DNA of 64,000 bases from assembly GCF_033446685.1 (NCBI RefSeq), contig NZ_JAWQLY010000007.1, positions 124,001-188,000 on the forward strand. Direction: 5' to 3'. A program made the translations under genes and the position numbers. The first letter of the stretch is position 1. Each line of letters begins with the position of its first letter. The notes beneath the pieces were generated by a model. That model saw only the letters and a list, made by a program, of their open reading frames with translations. It did no database searches and was not told the DNA's origin. The DNA is from Modicisalibacter sp033446685. Its GTDB lineage: Bacteria > Pseudomonadota > Gammaproteobacteria > Pseudomonadales > Halomonadaceae. Shown piece by piece: positions 55,454-64,000 of the stretch.

Positions 55454-58435
55454 ATGGCCAAGGCCAACGCTAGCGATTGCACGATTGTCTATGATGGGGA
55501 GCGTCTGACGGGCAAGGCGGGCACGCCGCTCGTCCAATTTCTCGAAGCGCACGATATCGACCTGCCGCATGTTTGCTACCACCCTTCGCTGGGGCCGATC
55601 GAGACCTGCGACACCTGCTGGGTCGAGATCGATGGCGAACTCAAGCGCGGCTGCACCATAAACGCCGAGGAGGGGCTGGCCGTTTCCAGCCAGGACGGCT
55701 TCGCCAAGGCCGCCCGCGAAGAGGGCATGGACCGGTTGCTGAGCAAGCACGAGCTTTATTGCACGGTCTGCGAGAACAACAACGGTGACTGCACCCTTCA
55801 CAACACGATGGTGGACATGCAGATCCCCATCCAACGCTACGAATTCCAGCGCAAGCCCTACGAGAAAGATACCTCCAGTCCGTTCTACACCTACGATCCC
55901 GACCAGTGCATTCTATGCGGGCGTTGTGTCGAGGCCTGCCAGAACGTCGAGGTCAACGAGACGCTGTCCATCGATTATTCGATGGAGAACCCGCGGGTAC
56001 TCTGGGACGGCGGCGAGCGGATCGACGATTCCAGCTGCGTGCATTGCGGCCATTGCGTCACCGTGTGTCCCTGCAATGCGCTGATGGAAAACACCATGCA
56101 GCCCGATGCCGGGCCGTTCACGGCGATGCCGCAGTCGCTCAAGCGGCCGATGATCGACATCATCAAGACCCTCGAGCAGACCGTCAGCGCCACGCCGGTC
56201 ACCGGCTTGTCCGAAATGGACATGCACTGGCGCCAGCCGGAGATCAAGCGCACCAAGACCGTGTGCACCTACTGCGGGGTCGGCTGTTCCTTCGAAATGT
56301 GGACGCGCGATCGGCATATTCTGAAGATCCAGCCGGTGGAGGAGGCACCGGCCAACGGCATCTCGACCTGCATCAAGGGCAAGTTCGCCTGGGATTTCGT
56401 CAACAGCGAGAAGCGCCTGACCATGCCGCTGATCCGCGAAAACGGGCGCTTTCGCGAAGCCGGCTGGGACGAGGCCCTGGACCTGGTCGCGCGGCGCCTG
56501 CTGGAAACTCGTGACAAGTACGGGCCTGACAGCCTGGGTTTCATCGGTTCGAGCAAGGCCAGCAACGAAGAGGCCTATCTGACCCAGAAGATCGCCCGGC
56601 TGATCATCGGCACCAACAGCGTCGACAACTCGTCGCGCTACTGCCAGAACCCGGCGACCAAGGGCTTGTTCCGCACCGTCGGCTATGGCGGCGACGCCGG
56701 TTCCATCGAGGATATCCAGAAGGCCGAAGTGGTGGTCATCGTCGGTAGCAACACCGCCGAGAACCACCCGGTCATCGCCTCGCGGATCAAGGCGGCGCAG
56801 AAGCTGCACGGCCAGAAGGTCATCGTCATCGATCCGCGCAAGCATGAAATGGCCGAGCGCGCCGACATCTACCTGAAGCCCAAGGCCAGCACCGACCTGA
56901 TCATGGCGTCGGCGCTGTCGCGCTACATGTTCGACAACGGCTACGCGGACCAGGAATTCCTCGACAAGTGGGTCAACAAGGTCGACGAGTACCGTGAGTC
57001 GCTTGAGCCGTTCACGCTGGAATTCGCCGAGGAAAAGACCGGCATTTCCAAGCAGGAACTGATCGACACCGCGGAGATGATCGGCAAGGCGGGCAGCGTC
57101 TGCCTGCTATGGGCGATGGGCATCACCCAGCACAGCCATGGCTCGGATACCAGCACGGCGCTCTCCAACCTGCTGGTGGTGACCGGCAACTACGGCAAGC
57201 CCGGCACCGGGGGCTACCCCATGCGCGGTCACAACAACGTCCAGGGCGCCAGCGACTTCGGCTGCCTTCGCAACATGTACCCGGGCTACGAGAAAGTCTC
57301 CGATGACTCGGCCCGCGAACGCTGGGCCAAGGGCTGGGGCGTGCCCAAGGAGCGGCTCTCCGACAAGGTCGGCGAGGGCAACTTCCTGATGGTGCAGTCC
57401 GCCGAAAAGAATGAACTCAAGGCGATGTACGTCATCGGCGAGGAAACCGCCTTCTCAGACGCCGACAGCGCCAACGTGCATGCGGCCTTCGAGAAGCTCG
57501 ATTTCATGGTCGTGCAGGACATTTTCCTGAGCCGTACCGCCGAGTTCGCCGACGTGGTGCTGCCGGGCGCGCCGAGCGTCGAGAAGGAGGGTACCTTCGT
57601 CAACACCGAACGGCGCATCCAGCGCTTCTACGAAGTCATGCCACCGCTTGGCGACAGCCGTCCCGACTGGCGAATTCTCACCGATCTGGCCGCGCGCATG
57701 GGCTACGACTGGGGTTATACCCACCCCTCGCAGATCATGGAGGAGTGCGCCAGCATCTCGCCAATGTTCGCCGGCGTGACCTACGAGCGCCTCGAAGGTT
57801 GGAAGTCGCTGCAGTGGCCGGTCAAGGCCGACGGCAGCGATTCGCCCTTGCTCTATACCGAGGGCTTTCACTCCGAGGATGGCAAAGCCAGCCTCTATCC
57901 GCTGGAGTGGAAGGAGCCGGAGGAGGCGCCCGACGAGAAGTACCGCTTCTTTCTGGACAACGGGCGGATGCTCGAACACTTCCAGGCTACCAATCAGACC
58001 GGTCGTGGGCCGCGCATCTGGGAGGAAGCGCCGGGCTGGTTCGTCGAGGTCAGCCCCGAGCTTGCCGCCGAGAAGGGGATCGAGGATGGCACCTGGGTAT
58101 GCCTCAGCTCGCGTCGTGACAGCATCGAGGTTAGGGCGCTGGTCACCGACCGGGTCAGCGGCGACACGCTGTTCCTGCCCATCCATCAGGGCAAGTCCGG
58201 CGTCAATGCGCTGACCGGCGAGCACCACGATCCCGATGTCGATACGCCGGCCTACAAGGAAACGGCCGTCAATCTCGAGGTGCTGCCCAGAGAGAAGGGC
58301 GAGCCACCGCTGAAGCGAAACAATTATCGCTATGGCCACCGCACGCCGACCAAGGGCGTCCCGGTCGAGGTCAAATGGATGCAGGAGGATTACGTGGAAC
58401 CGCCTGCCCAGCAATCCAATCCGAGGAAAATGTAA
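55454..58435 (+). CDS. Formate dehydrogenase-like alpha subunit (FdhA/YjgC-YrhE type)
   Basis: 993 residues from the ATG at 55454. N-terminal [2Fe-2S] domain (CYHPSLGPIETCDTC), an Asp-Cys-rich Fe-S domain (HELYCTVCENNNGDC), two [4Fe-4S] motifs (CILCGRCVEAC and CVHCGHCVTVC), then the Mo-bisPGD oxidoreductase domain starting with CTYCGVGCS. The metal-ligand position is NSSRYCQNPATKG: Cys rather than selenocysteine, followed by Gln where classical FDHs have His. All of this fits the cytoplasmic NAD-linked FdhA-like family. Likely oxidises formate to CO2, but the substrate is not proven. The next gene starts inside its stop codon. Confidence 0.9.
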   Translation: MAKANASDCTIVYDGERLTGKAGTPLVQFLEAHDIDLPHVCYHPSLGPIETCDTCWVEIDGELKRGCTINAEEGLAVSSQDGFAKAAREEGMDRLLSKHELYCTVCENNNGDCTLHNTMVDMQIPIQRYEFQRKPYEKDTSSPFYTYDPDQCILCGRCVEACQNVEVNETLSIDYSMENPRVLWDGGERIDDSSCVHCGHCVTVCPCNALMENTMQPDAGPFTAMPQSLKRPMIDIIKTLEQTVSATPVTGLSEMDMHWRQPEIKRTKTVCTYCGVGCSFEMWTRDRHILKIQPVEEAPANGISTCIKGKFAWDFVNSEKRLTMPLIRENGRFREAGWDEALDLVARRLLETRDKYGPDSLGFIGSSKASNEEAYLTQKIARLIIGTNSVDNSSRYCQNPATKGLFRTVGYGGDAGSIEDIQKAEVVVIVGSNTAENHPVIASRIKAAQKLHGQKVIVIDPRKHEMAERADIYLKPKASTDLIMASALSRYMFDNGYADQEFLDKWVNKVDEYRESLEPFTLEFAEEKTGISKQELIDTAEMIGKAGSVCLLWAMGITQHSHGSDTSTALSNLLVVTGNYGKPGTGGYPMRGHNNVQGASDFGCLRNMYPGYEKVSDDSARERWAKGWGVPKERLSDKVGEGNFLMVQSAEKNELKAMYVIGEETAFSDADSANVHAAFEKLDFMVVQDIFLSRTAEFADVVLPGAPSVEKEGTFVNTERRIQRFYEVMPPLGDSRPDWRILTDLAARMGYDWGYTHPSQIMEECASISPMFAGVTYERLEGWKSLQWPVKADGSDSPLLYTEGFHSEDGKASLYPLEWKEPEEAPDEKYRFFLDNGRMLEHFQATNQTGRGPRIWEEAPGWFVEVSPELAAEKGIEDGTWVCLSSRRDSIEVRALVTDRVSGDTLFLPIHQGKSGVNALTGEHHDPDVDTPAYKETAVNLEVLPREKGEPPLKRNNYRYGHRTPTKGVPVEVKWMQEDYVEPPAQQSNPRKM

Positions 58436-58920
58436 TGGCTGAACGAATCTCGCATACCGTGACGCCGCCCAAGATCGGACCGGATGCTCACGAAGAGCTC
58501 GAGCGGCTACTGCAGACCATGCACGAACACGGCGTGCTGCGCTTCGCCAACGACGTGGTGGCAGCCAACCCCCAGATCGCGCAGGTGCTCGTCGGCGGGC
58601 TTCAGAAGGAGGGTACGCTCAATGCGATCCAGAACGTTTCCGTACTGGGCATGGCGTTGTCGACCATCGAGCCCAGAGACTTCTATCGCGTTACGTTCGC
58701 GCTGCGCGATGGCATCCAGCAGATCAGCCAGCACCAGCCCAATGACCAGGACCACGACTCGCCGGGCGTGACCGGTGCCTACAAGATGCTTCACGACGAG
58801 GAGTTGTGGCATGCGATCACCCCCCTGATCGATGGGCTCAAGGCGTTCGCCGAGCGACTCGGCAAACCCGTGGACAAGCCGGTGACGGACTTCACCGGCA
58901 AGCCGACCGACGGGCCTTGA
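58435..58920 (+). CDS. DUF1641 protein, partner of the formate-dehydrogenase-like enzyme
   Basis: 161 residues. ATG and the preceding stop share a base (TAATG). Mostly helical, with NAIQNVSVLGMALSTI and a conserved PGVTGAYKMLHDEELWHAITPL. DUF1641 proteins accompany FdhA-type alpha subunits in many bacteria (as in the yrhE-yrhD pair of Bacillus subtilis) and are thought to assist or form part of the enzyme; the biochemical role is unknown. Confidence 0.88.
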   Translation: MAERISHTVTPPKIGPDAHEELERLLQTMHEHGVLRFANDVVAANPQIAQVLVGGLQKEGTLNAIQNVSVLGMALSTIEPRDFYRVTFALRDGIQQISQHQPNDQDHDSPGVTGAYKMLHDEELWHAITPLIDGLKAFAERLGKPVDKPVTDFTGKPTDGP

Positions 58921-58954
58921 GTGTGTTGCGCACTCGTTGCGATCTTAGCGATAG

Positions 58955-58993
58955 CCCGGGTCAGTGACTCACGCATGGCGTTACTGACCCGGG
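58955..58993. terminator. Inverted repeat after the DUF1641 gene
   Basis: CCCGGGTCAGT and ACTGACCCGGG form a perfect 11-bp stem with a 17-base loop. No T-run follows; possible terminator or RNA end structure. Confidence 0.5.
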
Positions 58994-59129
58994 TATGGAA
59001 AACCTGATCGAAACCAGGATCGGCTGCGACACAAGTAGCCGCGGGTCTATCCGGCTGGGCAGCGAGCCCGTCGCCGGGTACACTCCGCGGCTTTCGCATG
59101 TTGGCCCTTTCCATCTTGCAGGTACGCCC

Positions 59130-59471
59130 ATGAGCCAGTTGCCGCCTTGTCCGCAGTGCACTTCCGAATACACCTACGAGGACATGAGTCTCTACGTCTG
59201 TCCCGAATGCGCACATGAATGGCCGAAAGACGCCTCCTCGGAAGGCGCTGGCGACGAGCGGGTGATCACCGATGCCAATGGCAACCCGCTGCAGGACGGC
59301 GACACCGTCAGCGTCATCAAGGATCTCAAGGTCAAGGGCTCGTCATCGGTCGTAAAAGTGGGCACCAAGGTCAAGAACATCCGCCTGGTCGACGGCGATC
59401 ACGATATCGACTGCAAGATCGACGGCGTCGGCGCGATGAAGTTGAAATCCGAGTTCGTGAAGAAGGCATAA
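59130..59471 (+). CDS. yjdM: PhnA/YjdM-family zinc-ribbon protein
   Basis: 113 residues from the ATG at 59130. N-terminal zinc ribbon with CPQC and CPEC knuckles about 20 residues apart, then the PhnA-type C-terminal domain (GNPLQDGDTVSVIKDLKVKG and GTKVKNIRLVDGDHDIDC). Historically named PhnA, but not required for phosphonate use in E. coli; the role is unclear. The upstream in-frame extension to 58995 runs over the inverted repeat and was rejected. Confidence 0.92.
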   Translation: MSQLPPCPQCTSEYTYEDMSLYVCPECAHEWPKDASSEGAGDERVITDANGNPLQDGDTVSVIKDLKVKGSSSVVKVGTKVKNIRLVDGDHDIDCKIDGVGAMKLKSEFVKKA

Positions 59472-59682
59472 CCGCTGCCTGGGCGGCTTATTCAGTGCAA
59501 TACGAACGGGCGCTTTCACTCTCTTGAACGGATGACCGCCGAATCGGGTCAATTCAGTTACCGTTTGGCCAGATAGCCGGTCGTGCCCCATACTTGATGC
59601 CTAGGCAAGAAATCGTTGGATCAGATCAGCAGAGACACTGTGGCCAGGGGCTTCATTCCTGCCCTATGCCAGGAGCACAATC

Positions 59683-60432
59683 ATGACCGCAGGTTCTCAC
59701 ATCCCCAATACGCTGATGATCCGCAAGCTGGAAAGCATCTTTCCACTCTTCGATGACGAGAAGCAGGCGCTCCAGGACTTACCGGTGCAGGTGAAGGCTT
59801 TCAAGGTTGATCAGGATATTGTGAGCATCGGCGAGCGACCTTCCCACAGCTGCTTGATTCTGGAGGGGATTACTTGTACTTACAAGCTGACCTACGAGGG
59901 CAAACGCCAGATCATGGCCCTGCATGTTCCTGGTGACATCCCGGACTTGCAAAGCCTCCACCTAGAGCTCATGGACTTCAGCATTGCCCCGATTAGTAGC
60001 CCCAGCACGGTCGGTTTCATCCAGCATGAGGACTTGCGTCGCCTGTGTGAGCGCTATCCCCGTCTCACCGCCGCTTTCTGGCGCGAAACGCTGGTGGACG
60101 CCTCGATCTACCGTGAATGGCTACTCAACATTGGTCGACGCGAGGCCTACTCCCGGATGGCTCATCTTATCTGTGAGTTCCTGTTCCGCCTGAATGCAGT
60201 GGGCCTCGTTGGGGGAGATACTTTCAACCTGCCAGTCACTCAGACTGCGCTGGCGGATGCGACTGGCATCAGCTCGGTCCACATGAGTCGTGTCCTTCAG
60301 GCGCTTCGTGCCGATGGCCTGATTAAGTCCAACAGAACGCAGGTGACCGTCCCCGACCTGGAAAAGTTGAAGGAGGCCGGTGAGTTCGACCCTCGTTATC
60401 TTCATCTAGAGAAGAAAAAGGGTGCAGCATGA
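59683..60432 (+). CDS. Crp/Fnr-family regulator, paralog 2
   Basis: 249 residues, colinear with the regulator at 54351 over its whole length: beta-roll (GERPSHSCLILEGITC), dimer helix region (NIGRREAYSRMAHLICEF) and helix-turn-helix (LADATGISSVHMSRVLQALRADGL). The two share long identical runs (for example LHVPGDIPDLQSLHL), and their leaders are alike too. A GGAGC site precedes the ATG. It closes the formate-dehydrogenase region. Effector unknown. Confidence 0.9.
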   Translation: MTAGSHIPNTLMIRKLESIFPLFDDEKQALQDLPVQVKAFKVDQDIVSIGERPSHSCLILEGITCTYKLTYEGKRQIMALHVPGDIPDLQSLHLELMDFSIAPISSPSTVGFIQHEDLRRLCERYPRLTAAFWRETLVDASIYREWLLNIGRREAYSRMAHLICEFLFRLNAVGLVGGDTFNLPVTQTALADATGISSVHMSRVLQALRADGLIKSNRTQVTVPDLEKLKEAGEFDPRYLHLEKKKGAA

Positions 60433-61064
60433 GCTAAGCCCCGCCGGTCAAGCTGTTCAGATTCTTCTCAATCTGGCGGGGCACTGTTCAGAGAATAAGT
60501 AAACACTGAAAATTGTAATGGTGAAGGCATCGAACGGGTGCCTTGAAAGATTACTTGCATATGGCAAGTGCTCTGATACCGCAGGTCTCAATTTGTTGTC
60601 AGTCCACGGAGGCGTCAGTGTCCCGGGCTTGCATGCCGGTAGATGCAGATAAGTCACAATCGGCAAGCAATAATTACATACCTCTTGGGTTTCTTTGCTT
60701 TTCTTAAAGACATGTTTTAACGCGCTGATTATATATGTGTTGTAGGTGCCACATTTTTCTGTGCAAATTCCTTGCAAAGCAAATTGGATGGTTGCGTTAT
60801 AATGCATAGTATAAATATTCTATAAACCGTGAATTAATCTGACTTAAACTCAGGTTAAGTCATCATGTTGAGAGGTTTAGTATGAATAAATGAAATGCGC
60901 TTAAGTGATAGTTTTTATTGTGCGCGGATGCTGAATATTTGTGCCATTTGGTAAGCCGCTAAAGCAGTGGGTTACTGGTTGAAAGTAATGTCTGCGTAGC
61001 CGGTCACGTCCTATAAGAAGTGTCGATTACAAAGTCAGTAGCTATTACCAAGGAGGTGAGTGTT
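60433..61064 (+). promoter_or_regulatory. Low-GC gene-free stretch with terminator and promoter candidates
   Basis: Just after the regulator, GCCCCGCC (60438-60445) pairs with GGCGGGGC (60475-60482), an end structure for that gene. The rest is AT-rich with no credible gene; a 116-codon minus-strand frame here lacks a ribosome site and looks random. TATAAT at 60798-60803 with TTGCAA at 60772-60777 (20-base spacing) could be the promoter of the secreted-protein gene. Confidence 0.45.
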
Positions 61065-61391
61065 ATGAAACGTGTAATAAGTTTGTCATTGGGTTGCGCG
61101 CTGCTAGCTTCCGCATTGGTCTTGTCAGAGGCCGCGCTTGCTCAATCGGGAAGATGCCTTGCGCCTGATTTTGGGCTGGAACGTGGTTATCGAGGTGACT
61201 CGCCTGCATCCGCCCAAAACATTTGTAGTCCAAATATTCTTCGAAATCGCTCGGCGGGGGGCGTGCCTGGCATGTCGCTAGTGCCCCATGGTGGTGTCGA
61301 CGCTCGGCAGCATAGCCCGGCAGGTAAAGCCCTCGGCGATACGCGCACCTTATACAACGTCAGCCCGCTGGTGAGCGATTCGGGGCTTTGA
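61065..61391 (+). CDS. Small secreted protein of unknown function
   Basis: 108 residues from the ATG at 61065, which has a near-perfect AAGGAGGTG ribosome site. An N-terminal signal peptide (ISLSLGCALLASALVL, cut after ALAQ near residue 27) points to the periplasm. The mature part of about 80 residues is Gly/Pro/Ser-rich with two Cys, no recognisable domain and no transmembrane helix. Not recognised. It lies at the edge of an AT-rich stretch and converges with the amine oxidoreductase genes. Confidence 0.72.
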   Translation: MKRVISLSLGCALLASALVLSEAALAQSGRCLAPDFGLERGYRGDSPASAQNICSPNILRNRSAGGVPGMSLVPHGGVDARQHSPAGKALGDTRTLYNVSPLVSDSGL

Positions 61392-61404
61392 TGGCGTTCA
61401 ATCC

Positions 61405-61432
61405 CCTGGCCTCGCTTGCGTGTGAGGCCAGG
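61405..61432. terminator. Hairpin between convergent genes
   Basis: CCTGGCCTC pairs with GAGGCCAGG around a 10-base loop. Few Ts follow on either strand. Confidence 0.5.
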
Positions 61433-61510
61433 CTTCGGTTCGACACCGCTTCTGGCACTTTCCTTCAACTTTCTTTCTTCATCAACTGACCTGATCTCCC
61501 TTTAGCGGCT

Positions 61511-62917
61511 TCACTCGATAATCGAGGCGAAGTAATCGTTCACTCTGGTTAGCGCGGGCTTGATCAGCGGGGCATCGAGTCGACGCCTCATCAATTCCTC
61601 TTCGCCAGCGTAGCTGTAGGTGATTGCTTGGGCGGCGAGCCAGCGCAGCGGCTCGGGTTCCCAGCGTTTGATCAACCGGCGATGGCTGGTATTGGCGAAA
61701 GCCCAGGGCTTGTCGGTTAACGAGGTTTCGCGTTCGAGAATCAGCTCGGCCAGAGTGCGGCCGAACAGGTGCGAGGCGGCGACACCCTCGCCGGCATAGC
61801 CGCCGGCGGTGGCTATGCCGGTTTGCCGGTCGACGATGGCGTGCGGACGGAAATTGCGCGACAGCCCCAGCGAGCCGCCCCAGCCGTGAGTGATTCGTAC
61901 CTCTTGGAGCGCTGGAAACAACTCGGCGAGCAGGTCGCGGCGCATGGCGATGGCCGCGTCGTTGATCGGCTGGTCGTGCTTGACCCTGGCGCCGAAACGG
62001 TAGCTACCGCGGGCGCCGAAGATCAACCGGCCGTCGGCAGAGCGGTGGCCGTAGGTGATGATACGGCTGGCATCGGCGAAGGCGGGGCGCTCGGCCATGC
62101 CGATCTCGCGCCAGGTCTCGTCGCTTAGCGGCTCGGTGGCGATCACCATGCTCTGCACCGGGATGATGTGTCGGCGAAAGTCATGGAAGCGTTCGGCATA
62201 GCCCTCGGTGGCGCAGACGATGGTTGTCGCCTCGATGGCGCCCTCGTGAGTGCTCACTTCGCGGCTGGCTAGGGTCGTGGCACGGCTTCGCTCGTAGATC
62301 GTCACGCCCAGGCGTCCCAATGCCTCGGCCAGCCCGGCGATCAGCTTGGCCGGGTTCAGCGTGGCCACGTGACGGTGGAAGATCGCCCCGTAGCCGTCGC
62401 GAAAACGGGCCTTTTCGGCGAGCTGGTCGGCGTCGAGCCAGTAGCAGGCGTCCTCGCCGTGGCCCAGCGCATGCAGATGGTCGAGATAAGCGCGCTGAAT
62501 GGCGACCTGATCGGGATAGCGCGCCGCGGCGTAGAGCGCGCCGCCCTTGTTGAAGTCCGCCGCGATACCTTCCCGGGCCAGCACGTCGCCAATGGCGTCG
62601 ACGTTGTCGGCGAGCAACCGGCAGCAGGCCTGGCGCTCTTCCAGCGGGAGCGCGCCGATGTGGCGTTCCAGCCCGGCGAGGTTGCCGATCACCCAGCCGC
62701 CGTTGCGCCCCGAGGCGCCATGGCCGACGCGTTCGGCCTCGAGTACGGCGATATCCAGCGCGGGGTCCAGCGTCTTCAGATAATAAGCGCTCCATAGCCC
62801 GGTGAAGCCGCCGCCGACGATCGCCACATCGGCCTTGTGCCGGCCTTCCAGCCGCGGGCGCGGTGCGCGCGGCGCGACGGTGGAGGACCAGAAGTTGCCC
62901 TGATTGATGATCTGCAT
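61511..62917 (-). CDS. FAD-dependent amine/amino acid oxidoreductase (DadA/PuuB-like)
   Basis: 468 residues from the ATG at 62917; a longer open frame upstream reads through the neighbour in another frame and was rejected. DAO-type FAD motif VAIVGGGFTGLWSAYYL (residues ~31-47) followed by GHGASGRNGGWVIG. The C-terminal FAD segment GIATAGGYAGEGVAASHLFG is typical. Probably oxidises an amino group of a polyamine derivative or D-amino acid; substrate unknown. It begins 17 bases after the stop of a related gene. Confidence 0.85.
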   Translation of the reverse strand: MQIINQGNFWSSTVAPRAPRPRLEGRHKADVAIVGGGFTGLWSAYYLKTLDPALDIAVLEAERVGHGASGRNGGWVIGNLAGLERHIGALPLEERQACCRLLADNVDAIGDVLAREGIAADFNKGGALYAAARYPDQVAIQRAYLDHLHALGHGEDACYWLDADQLAEKARFRDGYGAIFHRHVATLNPAKLIAGLAEALGRLGVTIYERSRATTLASREVSTHEGAIEATTIVCATEGYAERFHDFRRHIIPVQSMVIATEPLSDETWREIGMAERPAFADASRIITYGHRSADGRLIFGARGSYRFGARVKHDQPINDAAIAMRRDLLAELFPALQEVRITHGWGGSLGLSRNFRPHAIVDRQTGIATAGGYAGEGVAASHLFGRTLAELILERETSLTDKPWAFANTSHRRLIKRWEPEPLRWLAAQAITYSYAGEEELMRRRLDAPLIKPALTRVNDYFASIIE

Positions 62918-62934
62918 GGCATTCCCGTTCAGCG

Positions 62935-64000
62935 TTAGCGCAGGCGCTCGAGGAGTTGGTAGTACCACATGCCGGCGGCGAGCAGTGAATTGCCCAACCG
63001 GTCGTTGAATGGGATGCGCAGATGCTTGACGTTGGCGAAGGCGTCGAACTCCTCGAGGCTGCCGGCGACGGCATTGGCGATGATCTCGCCGACGATATGC
63101 GAGGTGGCGATGCCATGGCCGGAGTAGCCCTGGGCGTAGTAGACGTTGTCGGAGAGTTTGCCGAGCTGAGGGATGCGGTTGATGACGATGCCGGCCATGC
63201 CCTGCCACTGGAAATCGATGTCGATACCCGCCAGTTGGGGGAAGGTGTGCTCGAGCCGTGGCCGCAACTCGGCGCCGATGTCGTGTGAATCGCGGCCGGA
63301 ATAGTTGGCGCCGCCGCCGAACAGCAGGCGCCTGTCGGCGGTCAGGCGGTAATAATCGAGGACGAAGCGCGTGTCGTAGACGGCCAGGTCGTCGGGATCG
63401 ATCTCGGCGGCGAGTTCGGCGCTCAGTGGCGCGGTGGTGACGATACCCAGGGCGGCGGGAAACAGTCGCCCACCGAGCGTGCGACGTTCCAGCCGATGAT
63501 AGGCGTTGCCGGCGAGGATCACGCTGTCCGCCGTCACGCGTCCATGCTCGCCGATCACGGCGGGACGCTCGCCATGCTCGATGCGTGCCACCGGCGAGTG
63601 CTCGAAGATCTCTGCACCCATGCTCACCGCCGCACGGGCCTCGCCGAGGCACAGATTCAGCGGATGCAAATGCATGTTGTAGTCGTTGCGAATCGCGCCA
63701 TGGTAGAGCTCGGTGCCGACGACGCGGCGGACCGCGCCGGCGTCCAGCCAGTGAACATGCTCGCCGATGGCGTGGCGCTGAGATTCCTCGAAGTCCTTGC
63801 GCAGTGCCATCAGGTGACCCGGCTTGTAAGCCGCCTGCAGATGACCGTGCTTGAGATCGCAGGGAATGGCATATTTCTCGACGCGCTCGCGGATGATCCG
63901 GTGGCCCCGCCAACGCAGGTTCCAGACGAATTCGCCGGCGGCGTCGCCCAGGGTGCGGGGCATCTGCTTGGCCATGGCGTCCTGGCCGGAGAGACTGCCG
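62935..64000 (-). CDS. PuuB-like FAD-dependent oxidoreductase (N-terminus beyond window)
   Basis: The minus-strand frame is open to the right edge (355 codons visible), so the N-terminal FAD-binding motif is outside the window. The visible part has the DAO-family middle and end: EYAIPCDLKHGHLQAAY-type substrate region, YHRLERRTLGGRLFP, and GYSGHGIATSHIVGEIIANAV near the C-terminus. Closest in look to gamma-glutamylputrescine oxidoreductase and related enzymes. Forms a pair with the following gene. Confidence 0.85.
   Translation of the reverse strand, partial: GSLSGQDAMAKQMPRTLGDAAGEFVWNLRWRGHRIIRERVEKYAIPCDLKHGHLQAAYKPGHLMALRKDFEESQRHAIGEHVHWLDAGAVRRVVGTELYHGAIRNDYNMHLHPLNLCLGEARAAVSMGAEIFEHSPVARIEHGERPAVIGEHGRVTADSVILAGNAYHRLERRTLGGRLFPAALGIVTTAPLSAELAAEIDPDDLAVYDTRFVLDYYRLTADRRLLFGGGANYSGRDSHDIGAELRPRLEHTFPQLAGIDIDFQWQGMAGIVINRIPQLGKLSDNVYYAQGYSGHGIATSHIVGEIIANAVAGSLEEFDAFANVKHLRIPFNDRLGNSLLAAGMWYYQLLERLR

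Noticed and set aside
60457..60807. 116-codon minus-strand frame in the AT-rich gap
   Set aside because: No ribosome site, Cys-rich random-looking translation, and it starts on top of the regulator's end hairpin.

Overview
The window reads as chromosomal DNA of a GC-rich gammaproteobacterium, most likely a member of the Halomonadaceae (Halomonas or a close relative). This is an inference from the high GC content, the acidic protein sequences, the HexR/Zwf/Pgl/Eda sugar-acid module, the MntP, RidA and SulP proteins, and an aryl-polyene locus of the gammaproteobacterial kind. No rRNA, tRNA, CRISPR array, phage gene or transposase gene was recognised.

Layout. 1-6.2 kb: transport and stress genes (APC permease cut by the window edge, EamA exporter, SulP anion transporter, tandem universal stress protein, RidA, an inner-membrane protein). 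6.3-21.1 kb: one long, tightly overlapped minus-strand operon for an aryl-polyene-type pigment lipid. It contains a ketosynthase, a chain-length-factor-like protein, a ketoreductase, a dehydratase, an adenylation-dehydratase fusion, one ACP, an MIO ammonia-lyase, acyltransferases, a glycosyltransferase, and LolA/MMPL/lipoprotein export parts. A 146-bp repeat element sits inside it. 21.2-22.0 kb: mntP behind a yybP-ykoY manganese riboswitch with two mutually exclusive downstream helices. 22.6-22.85 kb: an Rsm/Csr-type regulatory RNA with a GacA box. 22.96-25.3 kb: an AT-rich PilZ/HD-GYP-like gene between imperfect direct copies of the 3' end of the next transporter gene. 25.3-28.3 kb: a PhnCDE-type ABC transporter. 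28.4-32.4 kb: hexR facing zwf-pgl-eda, with HexR operators between. 32.5-42.1 kb: an EAL phosphodiesterase, a DUF938 methyltransferase, a zinc-ribbon protein, a PIN-PhoH protein, a 59-residue metallothionein, and a sensor kinase, receiver and Hpt-REC-REC-GGDEF module. 42.1-45.5 kb: a TonB siderophore receptor and an AraC-type activator with Fur-box-like sites. 45.6-54.2 kb: assimilatory nitrate/nitrite reduction as two divergent operons, (FAD protein)-nirB-nirD and nasA-cobA, with a sigma-54-type promoter and attenuator hairpins in the leaders. 54.3-60.4 kb: a formate-dehydrogenase-like protein with its DUF1641 partner and a PhnA/YjdM protein, between two paralogous Crp/Fnr-family regulators. 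60.4-64 kb: a low-GC intergenic stretch, a small secreted protein, and two DadA/PuuB-like amine oxidoreductases, one cut by the window end.

How the parts fit. CobA makes the siroheme precursor needed by NirB, NasA supplies nitrite to NirBD, and the leader hairpins suggest joint control by nitrogen status and nitrate. The GacA-box RNA, the PilZ protein and the two cyclic-di-GMP enzymes point to elaborate control of surface and biofilm behaviour, to which the aryl-polyene envelope pigment may contribute.
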